A stretch of DNA of 64,000 nt from Blepharisma japonicum (Eukaryota > Ciliophora > Heterotrichea > Heterotrichida > Blepharismidae): NCBI GenBank assembly GCA_949751835.1, contig CATKHK010000014.1, positions 62,001 through 126,000 on the forward strand. Direction: 5' to 3'. Both the position numbers and the translations under genes were made by a program. The notes beneath the pieces are model-generated. The model was not told where the DNA came from. It did no database searches and saw only the letters and a program-made list of their open reading frames with translations. Shown here piece by piece: positions 31,142 through 44,111 of the stretch. Every line of letters begins with the position of its first letter. The first letter of the stretch is position 1.

Positions 31142-34100
31142 TTATATCAATTTACAAAATCTTTGTAAAGTTGCCAATCTGCTGAATTCTTTTGAAATAC
31201 TTGGAAGATAGAAGCAAAAATATATAAGGATTGAAAATACAGCATAGATAGCTGTAAGAATTGTTAATAACTGAAAGTTTTCTTGTATGAGATTCGTTGA
31301 GTGGTTAGTTGCTATATCAATGATATTATAATTTACTTTGTTTAAAGTGTCTCTTATTGTGTCAATATTTGCTAGTATACCTGAAAATTTGGTAAGATTG
31401 CGGCTTGCATCAAATAAATAAATGCTTTCAAAAAGCTGCTCATCTAGACATGGAGATGCTCCATAAGTTGCATAATCTGGGCTGCTCTCAAGCCTCTCAA
31501 ATGTCATAATTCTCAGTTCATTTGACATAAATTTTTGCATTTCATTATTCCTTAGCGGGAGTTTTAAATCTTTATAAGAATTTAGCAATGAAAAATATTC
31601 ATCATATGGTGCAGAAAATATATAATTTTTGCTTAGCCTTGATGAAAGGCTAATAGGGGTATCTTCAAATGCATAAACTCTAGTTCAAAATGCAATTATC
31701 CTTCCATATAATTGACGTTTTATCATTAAAGCTATAAAACTTGGACGATTCATCAAATAATACTCTCCACGTTTATAAGCATAAAAATAAAATATGAAAT
31801 AAAACGCAAAAGTTAATAAAAAATAAATGAAAATTTTCAAAAACATTCTTGCATAGTCATTTGTAAATCATCTCTTTATAGGTATTGATCGGGATAAATT
31901 GCTACTTGTTACATAATCATAGCCATGAATTTCCGTTAGCCGTGTTATTAATTTATTTTGAATCCCTCCATATGATTCCCTAATTTTTTGTGAAATCACT
32001 TCATAAAATTTCTGTAGTGTTCTACAAACTGTACATAAAATATAAAAAATTACACAAAAGCAAATGCAAAGCATTATATTTGCTATTATGATCAACAATG
32101 ATATTAAACCAGTAAGCTCTTCAGCTCGGTATTTCTCACATGATGCCAAAACATCCATTAAATGATCATACTGTTTTGCTAATACTCCAATGCTGTTTAG
32201 TGTTAAAAAGTTTAAATCATCAACATAAGATTCGTTATGCAAAAATGACTTCACAAAATTTCCAGCAATATTTTCATATTCCTGCATTATATCAATTAAG
32301 TTTTTTTTAACCATTTTATAATTCCCTATCGTCTCTCACATAGGAATTTCATTTTTCACATAAAATGAAAACTTAGGGCAATAATTTCAAGTTGAGAGCT
32401 CTCCTAACATTTCTTGGGTCATATTTTGTAAAGTATCTATAAAAACATTCATTTTAGCTGCTCCTTTGCTGATGGAGTTGCTTGATGCTTTTGAATATGC
32501 ATATATATCCATTTTCATTGCATTGTTGGAGATGCCTATCATTGTGTCTAAAATCAATCCTGTCTCTTTTAAAGAATTTATATCGTTAGCTTTATTTGTT
32601 TCTGATAAAGTTAAGGCAAGTATAATTCCATTAGTCGTTATGATAGTGATTATGGAAAAAAATAAAATTCATTTATAAATTCTGAATTGTCGACGTATTT
32701 TTGATAGATAAATTTCCCATCATACTTGGTCTTTAATAAATTTCGATAGATCTTGAGAGTTTGTCATGTCAATAGAGGTGTTTTTAATATCTTGCTCATT
32801 TTCTTCTCCTGGGCAATGGATTTGGTTCGATTTTGTTAGCAGTTTTAGCTTTTTGACAGTCACTCCTTTTTTTACTATTTCTTGCTGAACCTCATTATTG
32901 CTTACATTGCCTACATTTGTTGTAGCAAGCTCTATGTCTGGAACTAGAGAGTGAGTTCCTTCCTGTTGAAAACTATCATCCCTTGGAGTCAAATCTTTTA
33001 AATGTGACCTTAAATTTGTTAATGCTGCATTTTTGCTTATATCATCATGAGTAATAGCCAAAATATATAAAGATTTACTAAATAATGGTTTTAAAATAAA
33101 TTGACATAAAATATAGCCGCCAGAGGTGGATAATTTTAGAAAGTCATTATCAGAAAAAAAAATTATTTCAGGGTACGGCAGATTCTTTGTGTTTACTTTT
33201 TTGAAAATATTATTTCTCCCTATTTGTATTTTAAAATCAAAAATTGATTTATTTAGCAAGAGATCTTCTGATAAATAAAGCATAAGTGGAAAATGCTGAG
33301 AAAACCCAATAATTCTTCCATTTTCATTAAGAAGGCATATTGGACGGTTATCATAACTCTCTCTAAATAAAATAAGAAAAAATGGGTACTTGTCAAATGA
33401 AGAGCATTTTATCGAAAAAGCAACTTCTACTAGAAAGCCAGACTTCATTACAAAAATTGCATCATTTGAATGATCTATTTCTCCTGTTGTTGAAGAGTGT
33501 AAAAAATTTTTCAACAGTAATTTATGGTTTATATTATATGGATATGGAATATAATCACTTATGTCAGAGCCAATAATATTAAAAGTTGTCTCTCTCAAAA
33601 TTTTAGCAGCATGATTATTAGCATATAGCACAGTCCCAACATTATTTTTGCACCCACTAACAATCATTATCCCACTGCTTTCTTCAAAATAGTTCAATTT
33701 TTCTGCGTTTTTTGCGATAGTATTTATATTGTTTTCATATCTATTTTTTTGTAGAGTCAATTCTTCTGATTCCATTAAATTATTTATGTCATCAATATTT
33801 TTAAAAAATAATCTATGAGCTTCTGAGCTTCTTGGAAAGCTAGAGATAATTTCTTTGTAATCTTTTTTCAAATAATTAAATTTTTTATTCATTTTGACTA
33901 TAGATGGAAAAATTTTTTGTACAGGTAAATGATCAATGTAAATGAGATTAATCACATCAATCAAATCCAAGCAAAATTTTTTGTCTGTTTTCTGTCAATT
34001 TTCAAGCTTTTCTAGGCACATAAGAAATTGTGCATCTTCACAGTTTTGGCATAATTGCTGATATAGTTGTTTTCTTAAGCAATATTCTAAAAATTCCTCT

Positions 34101-35431
34101 TCAAAATTTAATTTTTTTCAAGGATACTCTAATCCTATTTTAATTGATGCTAATCTTGGGTTTTTCAAAGAATTTAGACAAAAATCAGCTTCTCATATTG
34201 CTATAAGCCTTGATATATTTAATTTATTATTGAAATAAGCCGATTCAAAAATTTCAAGAATTTCCTCTGACTGGCTTTCCTTATGCAGCAGACTTGGTCT
34301 CATAGCCCGTTCAAATTCATAGACATCGATGTATTTTTTTATTGAATTTAATTTCATTAATTTGCTATATCTGTATTTAAAAATCATATATAAAATTCAT
34401 GATAAAATTGGGTTTAGGAACAAAAAAAGCACAAATCCTATAGAAGAATTTCCTTGAATTTCGCCAATAAAAAACGCTAATGAATTTATAGCTGTAATTA
34501 GCATGCTGCAAGCTTCAAAAAAGTTTGATTCAGGTGAGAAATAGGGAATATAATAAAGATTCAAAAGACAAACGATAAATGCAAAAGTTGAAATAATAAT
34601 CTTTTTATATTTAATATGCGATGAATCACATAGCATACTATAAATCAATATGAAAATAATTCCAAAAAATTTAATTTTATCTGAATTTGAATGTGATTTT
34701 GCATATCAAGTATAAGAAACATGGCTATGACGAAACTCATAGATAAGTATTTCATGAATATAATAAAAAATTAAAAGCAAAATTGTAGTAATAATGAAAA
34801 TAGGAGCTATAACAAGTAAATTACTATTTAAATCTTTATTTTGGTATTCAGCCATTCTTATATTTCGATAAAATATCAAATACTTCATAGCAATTATTAA
34901 TGAATATAGCATTGGTATTAGACCTATTCCAAATATTAATACCCTTCATCAATTTGCTAGTTTTATTAATATCAAAGAAATCCTCTTGCTTCTACTTGTT
35001 AATAAATGTATTGCAATTAATAAGATAAAATAGATTCAGACTATAAATACTATTGAGCATAAAAAGTACTCAAGGAGCTCAAGCTCAGAAAAAATGTTGT
35101 CAATCCTGGCATAGCCCAAAATATTTCAAAAAGAATCAATTGAGTTTCAAGAGCTAAAAGAGTATTGATTCCACCCTATACTTGATAATTGAAAAGCAAA
35201 AATAACTTTAGAGAAAACTAGTTTAATCATTGGCATCAAATAAGTAATTTTTCGTACTTCATGCTTGAGATTATGTTGAGTAAGCAGAAAAGATAGTAAA
35301 CCCCTTCTAAATGAACTAGTTTTAAAGTTTCGGGAGCTTATATGGCCAATACTTCAAGATATATTCAAGTTTTCATCTTCTTTTGATATATGATTTTTAT
35401 TGTGGTTGAATACTTCTGTTGCGATTGCCAT
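31142..35431 (-). CDS. TmcB-like multi-pass membrane protein with PAS-like region, paralogue A
   Basis: A 1,429-aa protein read through many TGA (Trp) codons in one frame. Residues 1-60 are cytosolic. A cluster of hydrophobic spans follows to about residue 350 (IFIITTILLLIFYYIHEILI; YFILLIAIHLL). A helical, TPR-like region at about 350-560 precedes a PAS-like domain (about 580-730: GIMIVSGCKNNVGTVLYANN). Later come spans near 927 (ILFFSIITIITTNGIILALT), 1110, 1197 and 1395. The architecture matches the ciliate TmcB/TmcC-like family as I recall it. It ends FCKLI and TAA. Probably a membrane sensor or channel-like protein; no pore motif is evident. Confidence 0.7.
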
Positions 35432-35716
35432 TAATTCAATTCACTATTATTTAAATGTTTATATTCTCTTATTAAAAATACCCTTATTATAATAATAATA
35501 AGATCGTAATAATCGATTCAAACCTGAGGAAAATTTTAAATTTCTATTTGTTTAAATAAAGTTATTATTTATTGAGCACTGTTTTAGTGATTTTTATCAT
35601 TACCTATATAGCTTAAACTCGAAAATATATTTTAAACTTAATTATCAATATAATTTTGTTTGATAATTTTTTACACATGAGTATAGTAATTTTTAAAAAT
35701 ATTAAACCATATAATT
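35432..35716. other. Spacer between the two TmcB-like paralogues
   Basis: About 285 bp, very AT-rich, separating the start of paralogue A from the stop of paralogue B. No gene is supported. Confidence 0.35.
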
Positions 35717-38700
35717 TTAGATTAACTTACAAAACCTTTTTAAAGTTTCTAGCCTTATGAACTCATGTGATATGCTTGGAAGATAAAATCCAATATATAT
35801 AATAGCTGCAAAAACAGCATATACAATAGTAAGTTGTGTTAATAATTCAAAATTTTGCAATATAAGGTCAGTGGAATGTGTTGTTGCTATATCTATAATA
35901 TTATAATTAATTGTGTTCAGGGTATCTCTTATTGTATCAATTATTTTTAAAACCGATGAAAATTTTGCTAAATTTCATTTGTCTTCAAAAATATATGTGC
36001 TCTGAAAAAACTGCTCATCTTGGCATGAAGAAATTCCATATTTTGCATATAAAGAGGTTGCATTTGAACTCTCAAAAATCAACTCTTTAAGTTCTGGAGA
36101 TATGAATTTCTGGATTTTTTCTTCTCATAAAGGAAGTTTTAATGATTTTTGATAATAATCTAAAAGATCAAAATATTCTTGAGAAGTATTGGCAAAGAAA
36201 TATGTCATGTTTAACCGATGATAAATGCCGATTGAGGTATTTTGAAAGACGTAAGCTCTTGCTCAGAATGCAAGAACTCTTCCAAAATATTGTCGCTTGA
36301 TAAATAATGCAATAAAATCTGGTCGAGAAAGCAAGTAATCCTCACCTTTTTTATATGCATAAAAATAAAAAAACATATAGAATGCAAAAGTCATCACGAA
36401 GTAAATAGAAATTTTCAACAGCATTCTTATATAATCGCTTTGGGATCATTTTTTAACTGGAAGACTATTTTGAGTACTAGTAATATTTGAATAATCAAAT
36501 CCATGTATGTCAGACAATCTATTGATAAGCTTATTTTGAATATCTTTATAAGAATACTTTATTTTTTTATAAATCACGCTATAAAAATTTTGCAAAGTAT
36601 GGCAAATGTCAATAATAATATATGTAATAACACATGCACAAATGAAAAGAATAGCAATTGCAAGTGCTATTAGAGAAGAAATAGTCATAGTCAATTTATT
36701 GGTTCGATAAGTTTCACATGATGATAAAATGTCCATTAAATTGCTTGACCGTTCAGCAATTATGCCAATACTATTTAATACCAAATAATTATAATCTTTT
36801 ATATATGATTGATTTTTTACAAAATTTTCAAGAAAATCTCCAGCAGCTCGCTCGTAGCCCTGGCAAATATCAACCAAATTTTTTTGGACAATTTTATAAT
36901 CTCCATCAGTTTCTCACATAGGAATTTCGTCATCAATATAAAAAGAAAATGAAGGACAATAGTTTCAAGATGGAAGATCATTTAACATTTCTTTTGTCAT
37001 TGATTTTAATTGTTCAATAAAAGATGTTATTCTCGTTACTCCTTGACTTACTGTTAAAGCTGTAGCATTTGTATAATCAGAAATATCCATTTTAACTGCA
37101 TGCCCAGAGATAGCTAACATTGTATCTATAATAAGCCCAGTTTCTTTTAAAGAACTGATATATTTGGTTTTTTCCAACTCAATTAGTACAAATCCTAAAA
37201 TAATCGCATTGGTTACGACTATAGTAATTATTGAAAACAATAGTATTCATTTATAGACGGAAAATTGTTTTTTGATTTTAGTGAGATATTTGTCCCATCA
37301 AAAATCATCTTTCATTAGTTTTGGCAATATAGAAGATTGATCTGGAGTCACTGAATCGTCTTTGCTTTGTTGACTATCAACTCCTGGGATATGGATATTA
37401 TTAGACTGGGTCAATAATTTTAATTTTTTTTTGGATAAGCTGGTCCCATTTATTACTGCTATATTGGTTGAATTTTCAGTTCTTTCAGTTTTAAAAGTGA
37501 GACAGTCATCTGTAGTTACTAATTCTGTCTTTTTAGCTACATCTTTTAAATGGGCTCGCAGATTATTCAAAGCAGCATTTTGGCTAATTTCGTCATGAGT
37601 TATAGCAATTAGATTCATATTTTTTTTGGAAATTTTGGTAGAAGAATATTGGCAGAGAATATAACTATCAGAGCTGCACAGTCTGATAAAATCGCCAGTA
37701 TGAAAGTTATCCATACCAGATTTAGAAATATCTCTTAAATTTAGATCTCGAAAAAAGCCTGATCTTCCAACTTGCAATTTAAAATCAAAAACAGATTTAT
37801 TCAATAAAGATTCTGTTGATAGATATAACATCATTGGAAAATGCTCATTTAAACCTACAATTAAGCCTTCATCATCCAATAAACATATAGGACGGTTATT
37901 GTTTATTTCTCTGAATAGTAGAAGAAAAATAGGATATTTATCAAATGATGCACATTTTACTGTAAAAGTGATTTCAACCAGAAATCCATTTTTTCTCTTA
38001 AGGATTCCTTCTATAGAATGATCTATATCAGCTGTCTTACAGCTCCTTAAAAATGTATCAACTGAAACTTTATGATCTAGATTAAATGGATAAGGTATAT
38101 AGTCATCTATATTAGAATCTAGAATCCCCATAATAGTTTCTCTTAATATTTTTGAAGCGTGATGATTTACAAACAAAATAGTCCCAGAATTGTTTTTGCA
38201 ACCGCTCACAATAATAATACCACTGCTTTCTTCGAAATAATTTAACTTTTCTGCACTTTTTTCAATTGCATGCATATTGCCTTCATATCTGCTTTTGTGT
38301 GCTGTTAATTCTTCTGACTCCATTAAATTTGTTATATCATGAATGTTCTTATAAAATAACGAATGTGCTTCAGAATTTCTTGGAAAACTTAAGACGATTT
38401 CATTATAATCTTTTCTCAGTGTGCAGAATCTTTCATTGAGCTTTTTAATCGAACTAAAAATTGATGGGATTTCATAATGCTGCATATAAATCAAATTGAC
38501 GGCATTTATGAGATTTATGCAAAATTTTTTATCAGTTTTTTTCCAAACTCCTAGCTTTTCTAGACATATAAGAAATTGAATATCTTCATAATTTTTATAA
38601 ATCTGGTCGAATAATTGCTTTCTTAAAAAATACTCCAAAAATTCTTCTGAAAAATTAGGCTTTTTCCAAGGATATCAAGCTCCAATTTTAATAGATGCCA

Positions 38701-39976
38701 GCCTCGGGTTATGAAGTATATTTAAGCAATAATCTGCTTCCCAAATAGCAATCAATCTTGATATGTTTAATTTTTCATTGCAATACGATAAATCGAAAGT
38801 TTCCAGGACCTCTTGTTTCGATGCTTTATTAAAGAGATCATTTCTCATAGCTCTTTCAAATTCATATACATCTAGATACCGTTTAATTAAACTATGCTTT
38901 TTTATATGTGAATATCTATATTTCATAATGATTCTTAAAAACCATAAAAAAATGGGACCTAAAAAAATAAATAGCAAAATGCCAGTTATTGAGTTATTTT
39001 GTTCTTGGCCAATTATATATGCAAAAGATCCTATCCCAATAAATAGTGTACTTGATGCTTCTAAATAATTTATAGATGAATTATAATAAGGTATATAATA
39101 AACATATCCAGCAGTAATCATGAAAGATACAAAGCTGACAGTAATTTGAATATAAAATATATTTGAAGGGTCACATAGCATGCTGGTGATAAAAATCATA
39201 TTAATCCCAAATAATTTTAATTTTTCTGCACTTGAATGAGATCTTGATAGCCAGTTATACTTAGAATAACTATGCCTGTCTTCATATATAAAAATTTCAT
39301 GAGTATAAATAAATAAAAATAGTAAAATAACTGTAATTATGAATGGTATGATAAAATCCATTAATTTTTTATCCAGCAATTTATCTTGATATTCTGGCAT
39401 CTCTTGATTTGGGTAAATTATCAGATATTTTATTGCTGTAATCATTGAGTAAGTCATAGGAATGTAGCCTATGCTAAAAATTATATTTCTCCAGAGTTTT
39501 TCCAATTGTAATATAAATACAAATATTTTTTTACTAGTTTTTGATAATAGGTGCAATATCGCTAATAGCACAAAATATATTCAAAGTAAAGATATTGTGA
39601 GATATAAAAAGGTGTTAAAAATCCCTAAATCTGAAAATATTGCATCAATTCTTGTATAACCCAAAATAATTCAAAAGATTTCAATTGATTTTCAATTATA
39701 AGAAGATTTTTGACTTCACGAAAGACTTGACAACTGCAGTGAAAAAATAACTTTGCTGGACACTATTTTTATAAAATATATTAAGGAGGATTTTTTCTCT
39801 GATTCTTTTTCTCTACTCCTAAGATTAAAAAGAAATTTAATAAACATACGTCTATATGATCTTCTTTTGTAGCTATTATAATTCAAGTGTCCAAGGCTTC
39901 GAGAAATTTCAATATCTTCTCCTTCATTTGATATGAATTCATGTGTTTTCTTTTGGAATTCGGACACTAAACTCAT
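35717..39976 (-). CDS. TmcB-like multi-pass membrane protein with PAS-like region, paralogue B
   Basis: A 1,419-aa tandem paralogue of the gene at 31142-35431, alignable end to end. It starts MSLVSEFQKKTHEFISNEGE and ends FCKLI. The PAS-like block (GIIIVSGCKNNSGTILFVNH) and the following stretch (RPICLLDDEGLIVGLNEHFP) are nearly superposable on paralogue A. TGA-encoded Trp occurs repeatedly (for example 36446, 38675, 39716). The membrane spans lie in the same places. The two genes are head to tail on one strand, so they arose by tandem duplication; divergence is already large in the N terminus. Confidence 0.7.
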
Positions 39977-40026
39977 AAATTTTAATTACAAATATTATTG
40001 GATGTTAGTTATTTGATAAAAATAAG

Positions 40027-40317
40027 ATGAAAATGTTTTTGAGTTATGCATTTAATTTAAGCTTATCAAATTTCATTGTGTGGAGCCAGATTTCTAAACA
40101 ATTTCATACCATAGATTTTAACGAATTATGGAACACTGGAAACAACATAACTTTTTATTTAAGAGCGTGTTTAGTTAATTTGATGCTATTAAATTCATTT
40201 CGTATTATTACCCTCTCTCGATTGTGAAGTAAGGTTTTATGCTTATTTTATAGTCATCATTATAAAATATATCTTAGTATCCCAACATGAGAAGAATTTA
40301 ATTTAAATTATCTATAA
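40027..40317 (+). CDS. Possible small hypothetical protein
   Basis: A 96-codon frame that crosses two TGA codons and ends at TAA. It reads MKMFLSYAFNLSLSNFIVW ... FYLRACLVNLMLLNSFRII with a mildly hydrophobic middle. It starts 50 bp from the start of the divergent TmcB-like gene. There is no homology I recognise, and the AT-rich setting makes chance possible. Confidence 0.25.
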
Positions 40318-40669
40318 ACACAATTGCTATTGCTTGATTTTAATAATATCACGACGATTGTGGAGGGATAGATAGTATAATTTCTAATAAATTAATCCGA
40401 GATTCATTTGAAATTATCCACATAACTAAAAAGGTATTATTATGAGGCTCATAAAAAAATTGACATATTTAAATCAATTCCAAGAGTATTTTTTAATACA
40501 GATCAATTTGAATATGCTGAGCACTTTGAATTTGTGTGAGCTCCTATTTATAATTAAGCAAGATTTTGATCCAACTATTTATCTCCTGAATTATGAAAAA
40601 TTACTTTAAACTGCAACACCATAAAAATAAAATATTGCTTATTAATTCCTATCCTTTTAATTTATTTTA
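40318..40669. other. Intergenic AT-rich region
   Basis: About 350 bp. Nothing coding or structured was found. Confidence 0.35.
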
Positions 40670-40671
40670 TT

Positions 40672-41664
40672 TTACTCTTCTTTATTCCCAGCTGTTATTA
40701 AGGCCCTTTCATTTTCTTCTGAAAGACACCACCAAGAATTATCTCCAGGCCTAATTTCTTTTGCTCTTTCAATTACAGAATAAAATGTATCTTCCTCATT
40801 AGACGTAATTTCTTTTTCAGCTCGCATTTTTGATTTTTGCAATATTTTTAAGAATTTGACTTCATCATCACTTAAATCTGGATGCCAAAAATCAATAATT
40901 AAATTTACCCTTGTAGTTGTGCCTTCATGCCAAGCTTCGTGATCAAAAGAATCATCAAATACTGCTACTTTTCCTTCTTCAAAAGTCCTTGTTTCTTCTG
41001 CAGCTCGAAGCCTAGTCCCAGATAAATCAATTATAGGCAAATGGAGCCTTAATTTTTTATTAGTAGGCCCATGATGAGACAAAACATGAGTTCCTGGGTT
41101 TAAAGCAGAAAAAAAGGCATGCTCATAGTGTCTTGGAATATAAGTGTTAATGACTCTGACAGTTTCTGGACATTTGGCAAGATTTTCATCAAAACTCATA
41201 CCGTGGAGGTATAAATAAAATACGTTCCAGTCTCCAGATGTATGGCTTTGAGTGCCAACATCTTGAGATGGAATGCCTACAGCCCAAGAAGGACCTCTAT
41301 ATGGCTGAAATCCTCCTTTATTATATAAAGCCAATAGCTCAGATTTGATTACCTCATAATTGGCTTCTATATCCCGAATCCATGGAAATTCATTTGCATC
41401 CCACCATGGCTGTGCACGTAAGCCTGGTATGATTTCAGGGCATCCTCTTTGCATTGGAGCAATATGAGGAATTCTTCTATTGTTTAGCTTTGCAAGCATC
41501 CATTCTCTGATATGATTGACACTTTGGTCATCAGGGTTTGAAATTTTTTCTTTAATGAATTTCATAGCTCCAGCTCTTTGGAGGGCATTTAAATGAAACT
41601 CGTCAAAAAATTTTTGGATTTTTTCCATTAGAACAGCTTCAGACATCGGAGAAGTTTCCTCCAT
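40672..41664 (-). CDS. Aspartyl/asparaginyl beta-hydroxylase-like dioxygenase
   Basis: A 330-aa protein of the 2-oxoglutarate/Fe(II) AspH family. The core is complete: GTHVLSHHGPTNKKLRLHLP holds the first iron-binding His and substrate-loop residues, and FDDSFDHEAWHEGTTTRVNL holds the second His and the 2-oxoglutarate Arg. AspH enzymes use a two-His metal site without the usual Asp, consistent with this. There is no signal peptide or membrane anchor, unlike animal AspH, so it is probably cytosolic. Residues 1-75 are helical and of unknown role. The starts of this gene and the divergent GH16 gene lie 89 bp apart. Confidence 0.88.
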   Translation of the reverse strand: MEETSPMSEAVLMEKIQKFFDEFHLNALQRAGAMKFIKEKISNPDDQSVNHIREWMLAKLNNRRIPHIAPMQRGCPEIIPGLRAQPWWDANEFPWIRDIEANYEVIKSELLALYNKGGFQPYRGPSWAVGIPSQDVGTQSHTSGDWNVFYLYLHGMSFDENLAKCPETVRVINTYIPRHYEHAFFSALNPGTHVLSHHGPTNKKLRLHLPIIDLSGTRLRAAEETRTFEEGKVAVFDDSFDHEAWHEGTTTRVNLIIDFWHPDLSDDEVKFLKILQKSKMRAEKEITSNEEDTFYSVIERAKEIRPGDNSWWCLSEENERALITAGNKEE

Positions 41665-41753
41665 TGTTTATTATATTTCTTTTTGGAATAAACCATTAAT
41701 AAAGATATGCACTTTATTAGAGCTTTCTAATGGAAATTTTATATTTTAGAAAA

Positions 41754-42608
41754 ATGGTGAAACAATTTATTTTGTTTACAGTTTTGATTAGTGGTGTTTT
41801 TAGTGGGTATGTAAACGTAATGAATGATACTTTTCAAGATATGAATAACTGGATTGAAAATGTTATGGCTGGAGCAGATTCAGGGAATAATGACTGGGAA
41901 TACTACACAGATACCCCTACAAATGTGTTTATTACAAAAATAAACGGACAAAATGCTTTAGTCCTTAGAGCAGTAGCCCAGAATTATCAAGGCTATAATT
42001 ATACATCAGGAAAAGTCAACTCTGTAAGGCCATGGGGTCCATATGGATTTTTCAATGTGAAAGCTGTCGTTCCTAAAGGAAGCGCATTATGGCCTGCTAT
42101 TTTTATGATGCCTCCAAATGCTCAGTCTATATATGGTGGCTGGGCTGCTTGTGGAGAAATTGATATAATGGAGACAATTTGTTCTAACAGCTCAGGATAT
42201 TCTACTTTACATTATGGTGGGGTATGGCCTAACAATGTGCAATATCCTGTGTTTCCAAGCAATGCTTATCCTTTTGAGGTTACTTGGAATCAGCCTCATT
42301 GGTATGGAGTTGAATGGCAGCAAACTTATATGAATATTTGGTTTGACGCTCAAATGATAAATGGATCTATACAAGGAGGAAAATTAATAAACCACATAAA
42401 TTCTTCACAGTGGTATTCATTGAATAGCAATGGACAAAAATATCCTGGAAATGCTCCTTATAATCAACCATTTAATATTATTTTCGATTTAGCTGTAGGA
42501 GGAAATTGACCTTGCAGTTTTCCTGGGTGCTGTGATTATGCGGCAGTGCCAGCACAGATGGAAATATATAATGTGCAGATCTGGGCATTAACGAATGTAG
42601 AGGAGTAG
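41754..42608 (+). CDS. Secreted GH16 beta-glucanase (laminarinase-like)
   Basis: A 284-aa glycoside hydrolase family 16 protein. The frame is open from 41730, but ATG 41754 gives a clean signal peptide (MVKQFILFTVLISGVFSG). The catalytic signature E-x-D-x-x-E reads GEIDIMET. The jelly-roll strands end in LAVGGNWPCSFPGC, where the conserved Trp is the TGA at 42508-42510; translation then runs to TAG at 42608. GH16 enzymes cut beta-1,3 or mixed-linkage glucans, so it probably digests algal or fungal food in vacuoles or outside the cell. Confidence 0.9.
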
Positions 42609-42739
42609 CTTTAATTATAAACTTTTCTTATAAGCATCAAAAAATATTTTAAATATTAATTATAACTGATTTTAGATCTAAAACTAGAGAGATATAGAAA
42701 GATTATTTATAATTATTAAATATATAAGCAATATAAAAC

Positions 42740-43531
42740 ATGGAAAACTTTGAAAAAATCATAAGCGATGCTTTCCAATACATCAATTTAGCTAGAACCA
42801 ACCCAAGCAGGTTTGCAGAAATAGTAGAGGGTAATTTAGAAAATTATAAAACCCATAATTTATACCATAGAGAAGGAGATGTCCCTGTTATTACAAAAGA
42901 AGGAAAAGGGCCAGCCTATGAGTTGATTCAAGCTCTTAGAAGAAGTCGACCAGTTAAGCCTCTCAAAATTAGCCTCGGGCTCTCAAAAGCCGCACAGTCT
43001 TGGGCAAACTTCTCATGGAACCAAAATATAGTAGGCCATTTTACACCTTCTTCAAACAGTTTAAGTGATCGTTTAGATCCGTTTGGCAAATGGTCTGAAT
43101 GTGTGACAGAAGCTTTAGATTATGGAAGCTTAACTGGTTATGAAGTAATTCATAGCTTTCTAGTTGACGATGGTATTGAAACAAGAGAGCATCGCATCAA
43201 TTTTATGAGTGGCAATTTCAAAAAAATCGGAATCGGATGTGGACCTCATGATACTACGAAATCAGTTACAGTTATATTACTAGCTGGAGATTTTATAGAC
43301 AATCCTCAAATGCCTGATGTAGAAATCCCAAGTGGAGGAATAAAAAATAATTGGGAAGTTGGCAGCTGGATAGATGGAGCACTAAAATTAACATGCGATA
43401 TTACAACAGACATTGAAGATGACAAACTTATAAGAACAATTAAAAGATTCTGGGAAATGGGAGATGGATCTGCTTTTATAAACGAAGATGTGATAGTTTC
43501 AGATAAAGGAGACTATTCAGGGTCTCCATAA
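42740..43531 (+). CDS. CAP-superfamily (SCP/PR-1-like) protein
   Basis: A 263-aa protein with a CAP domain at about residues 8-190: AFQYINLARTNPSRFA (helix 1), LSKAAQSWANFSWNQNIVGH (the His of the cavity), SECVTEALDYGS, and HRINFMSGNFKKIGIGCGPH. The C-terminal 70 residues are beta-rich and variable. Most CAP proteins are secreted, but here no signal peptide precedes the domain, as in cytosolic GAPR-1-type members. GAPR-1 binds membranes; the role here is unknown. Confidence 0.82.
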   Translation: MENFEKIISDAFQYINLARTNPSRFAEIVEGNLENYKTHNLYHREGDVPVITKEGKGPAYELIQALRRSRPVKPLKISLGLSKAAQSWANFSWNQNIVGHFTPSSNSLSDRLDPFGKWSECVTEALDYGSLTGYEVIHSFLVDDGIETREHRINFMSGNFKKIGIGCGPHDTTKSVTVILLAGDFIDNPQMPDVEIPSGGIKNNWEVGSWIDGALKLTCDITTDIEDDKLIRTIKRFWEMGDGSAFINEDVIVSDKGDYSGSP

Positions 43532-43655
43532 ATATTTAAATCAAAAAATTATTTTCTTAAATAAAAAATTTGGTTATTAAATTCACAGAAATATAATGAA
43601 GTTTAAATAACTCATAGATAATTAATATTACTTTGCGGTACCATTTTGATTGGTA

Positions 43656-44111
43656 ATGGAAATGAGCAGTGCCTTAAGCAATCAAGATTCAGAGTTTTTA
43701 TCATTAATAACTCCTGTGAAATCACATCTACGCCCAACTATAAAGATAAGCAGCAATCGAAGATATAAATCATTTACAGACCCCACTAGGATTTTAAGTT
43801 TAAGCTCCAGTAAAGGGAAGCATCATAATGATTCACTAATTAGTGAATTATCTAAAAAACATCGTGAAAAATCGTTCAATTCATCTATGATACCTATAAA
43901 AACTGGGTTTTTCCCATCTATTACTATCAAAGAAAGCGAAAGTTTAATTTTAGACTCTAAAACTCCTACATTTATGGGGAATGGATACCAAACGCCTTTT
44001 AATGTAACCTTTAGACCTCTTGAAAGGTGGACTGTAGATCAACCCAAAAAGGTTAGAAGGTTTCCAAGAGAAATTTTTGGACAAATAAAAAGAAAAAGAT
44101 TGTCACTCTAA
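43656..44111 (+). CDS. Hypothetical basic protein
   Basis: A 151-aa protein rich in Ser, Lys and Arg, starting at ATG 43656 (MEMSSALSNQ). The frame is open two codons further up but without an ATG. It looks disordered, with possible phosphosites (RRYKSFTDPTRILSLSSSKG) and a very basic C terminus (KKVRRFPREIFGQIKRKR). No family. Confidence 0.5.
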   Translation: MEMSSALSNQDSEFLSLITPVKSHLRPTIKISSNRRYKSFTDPTRILSLSSSKGKHHNDSLISELSKKHREKSFNSSMIPIKTGFFPSITIKESESLILDSKTPTFMGNGYQTPFNVTFRPLERWTVDQPKKVRRFPREIFGQIKRKRLSL

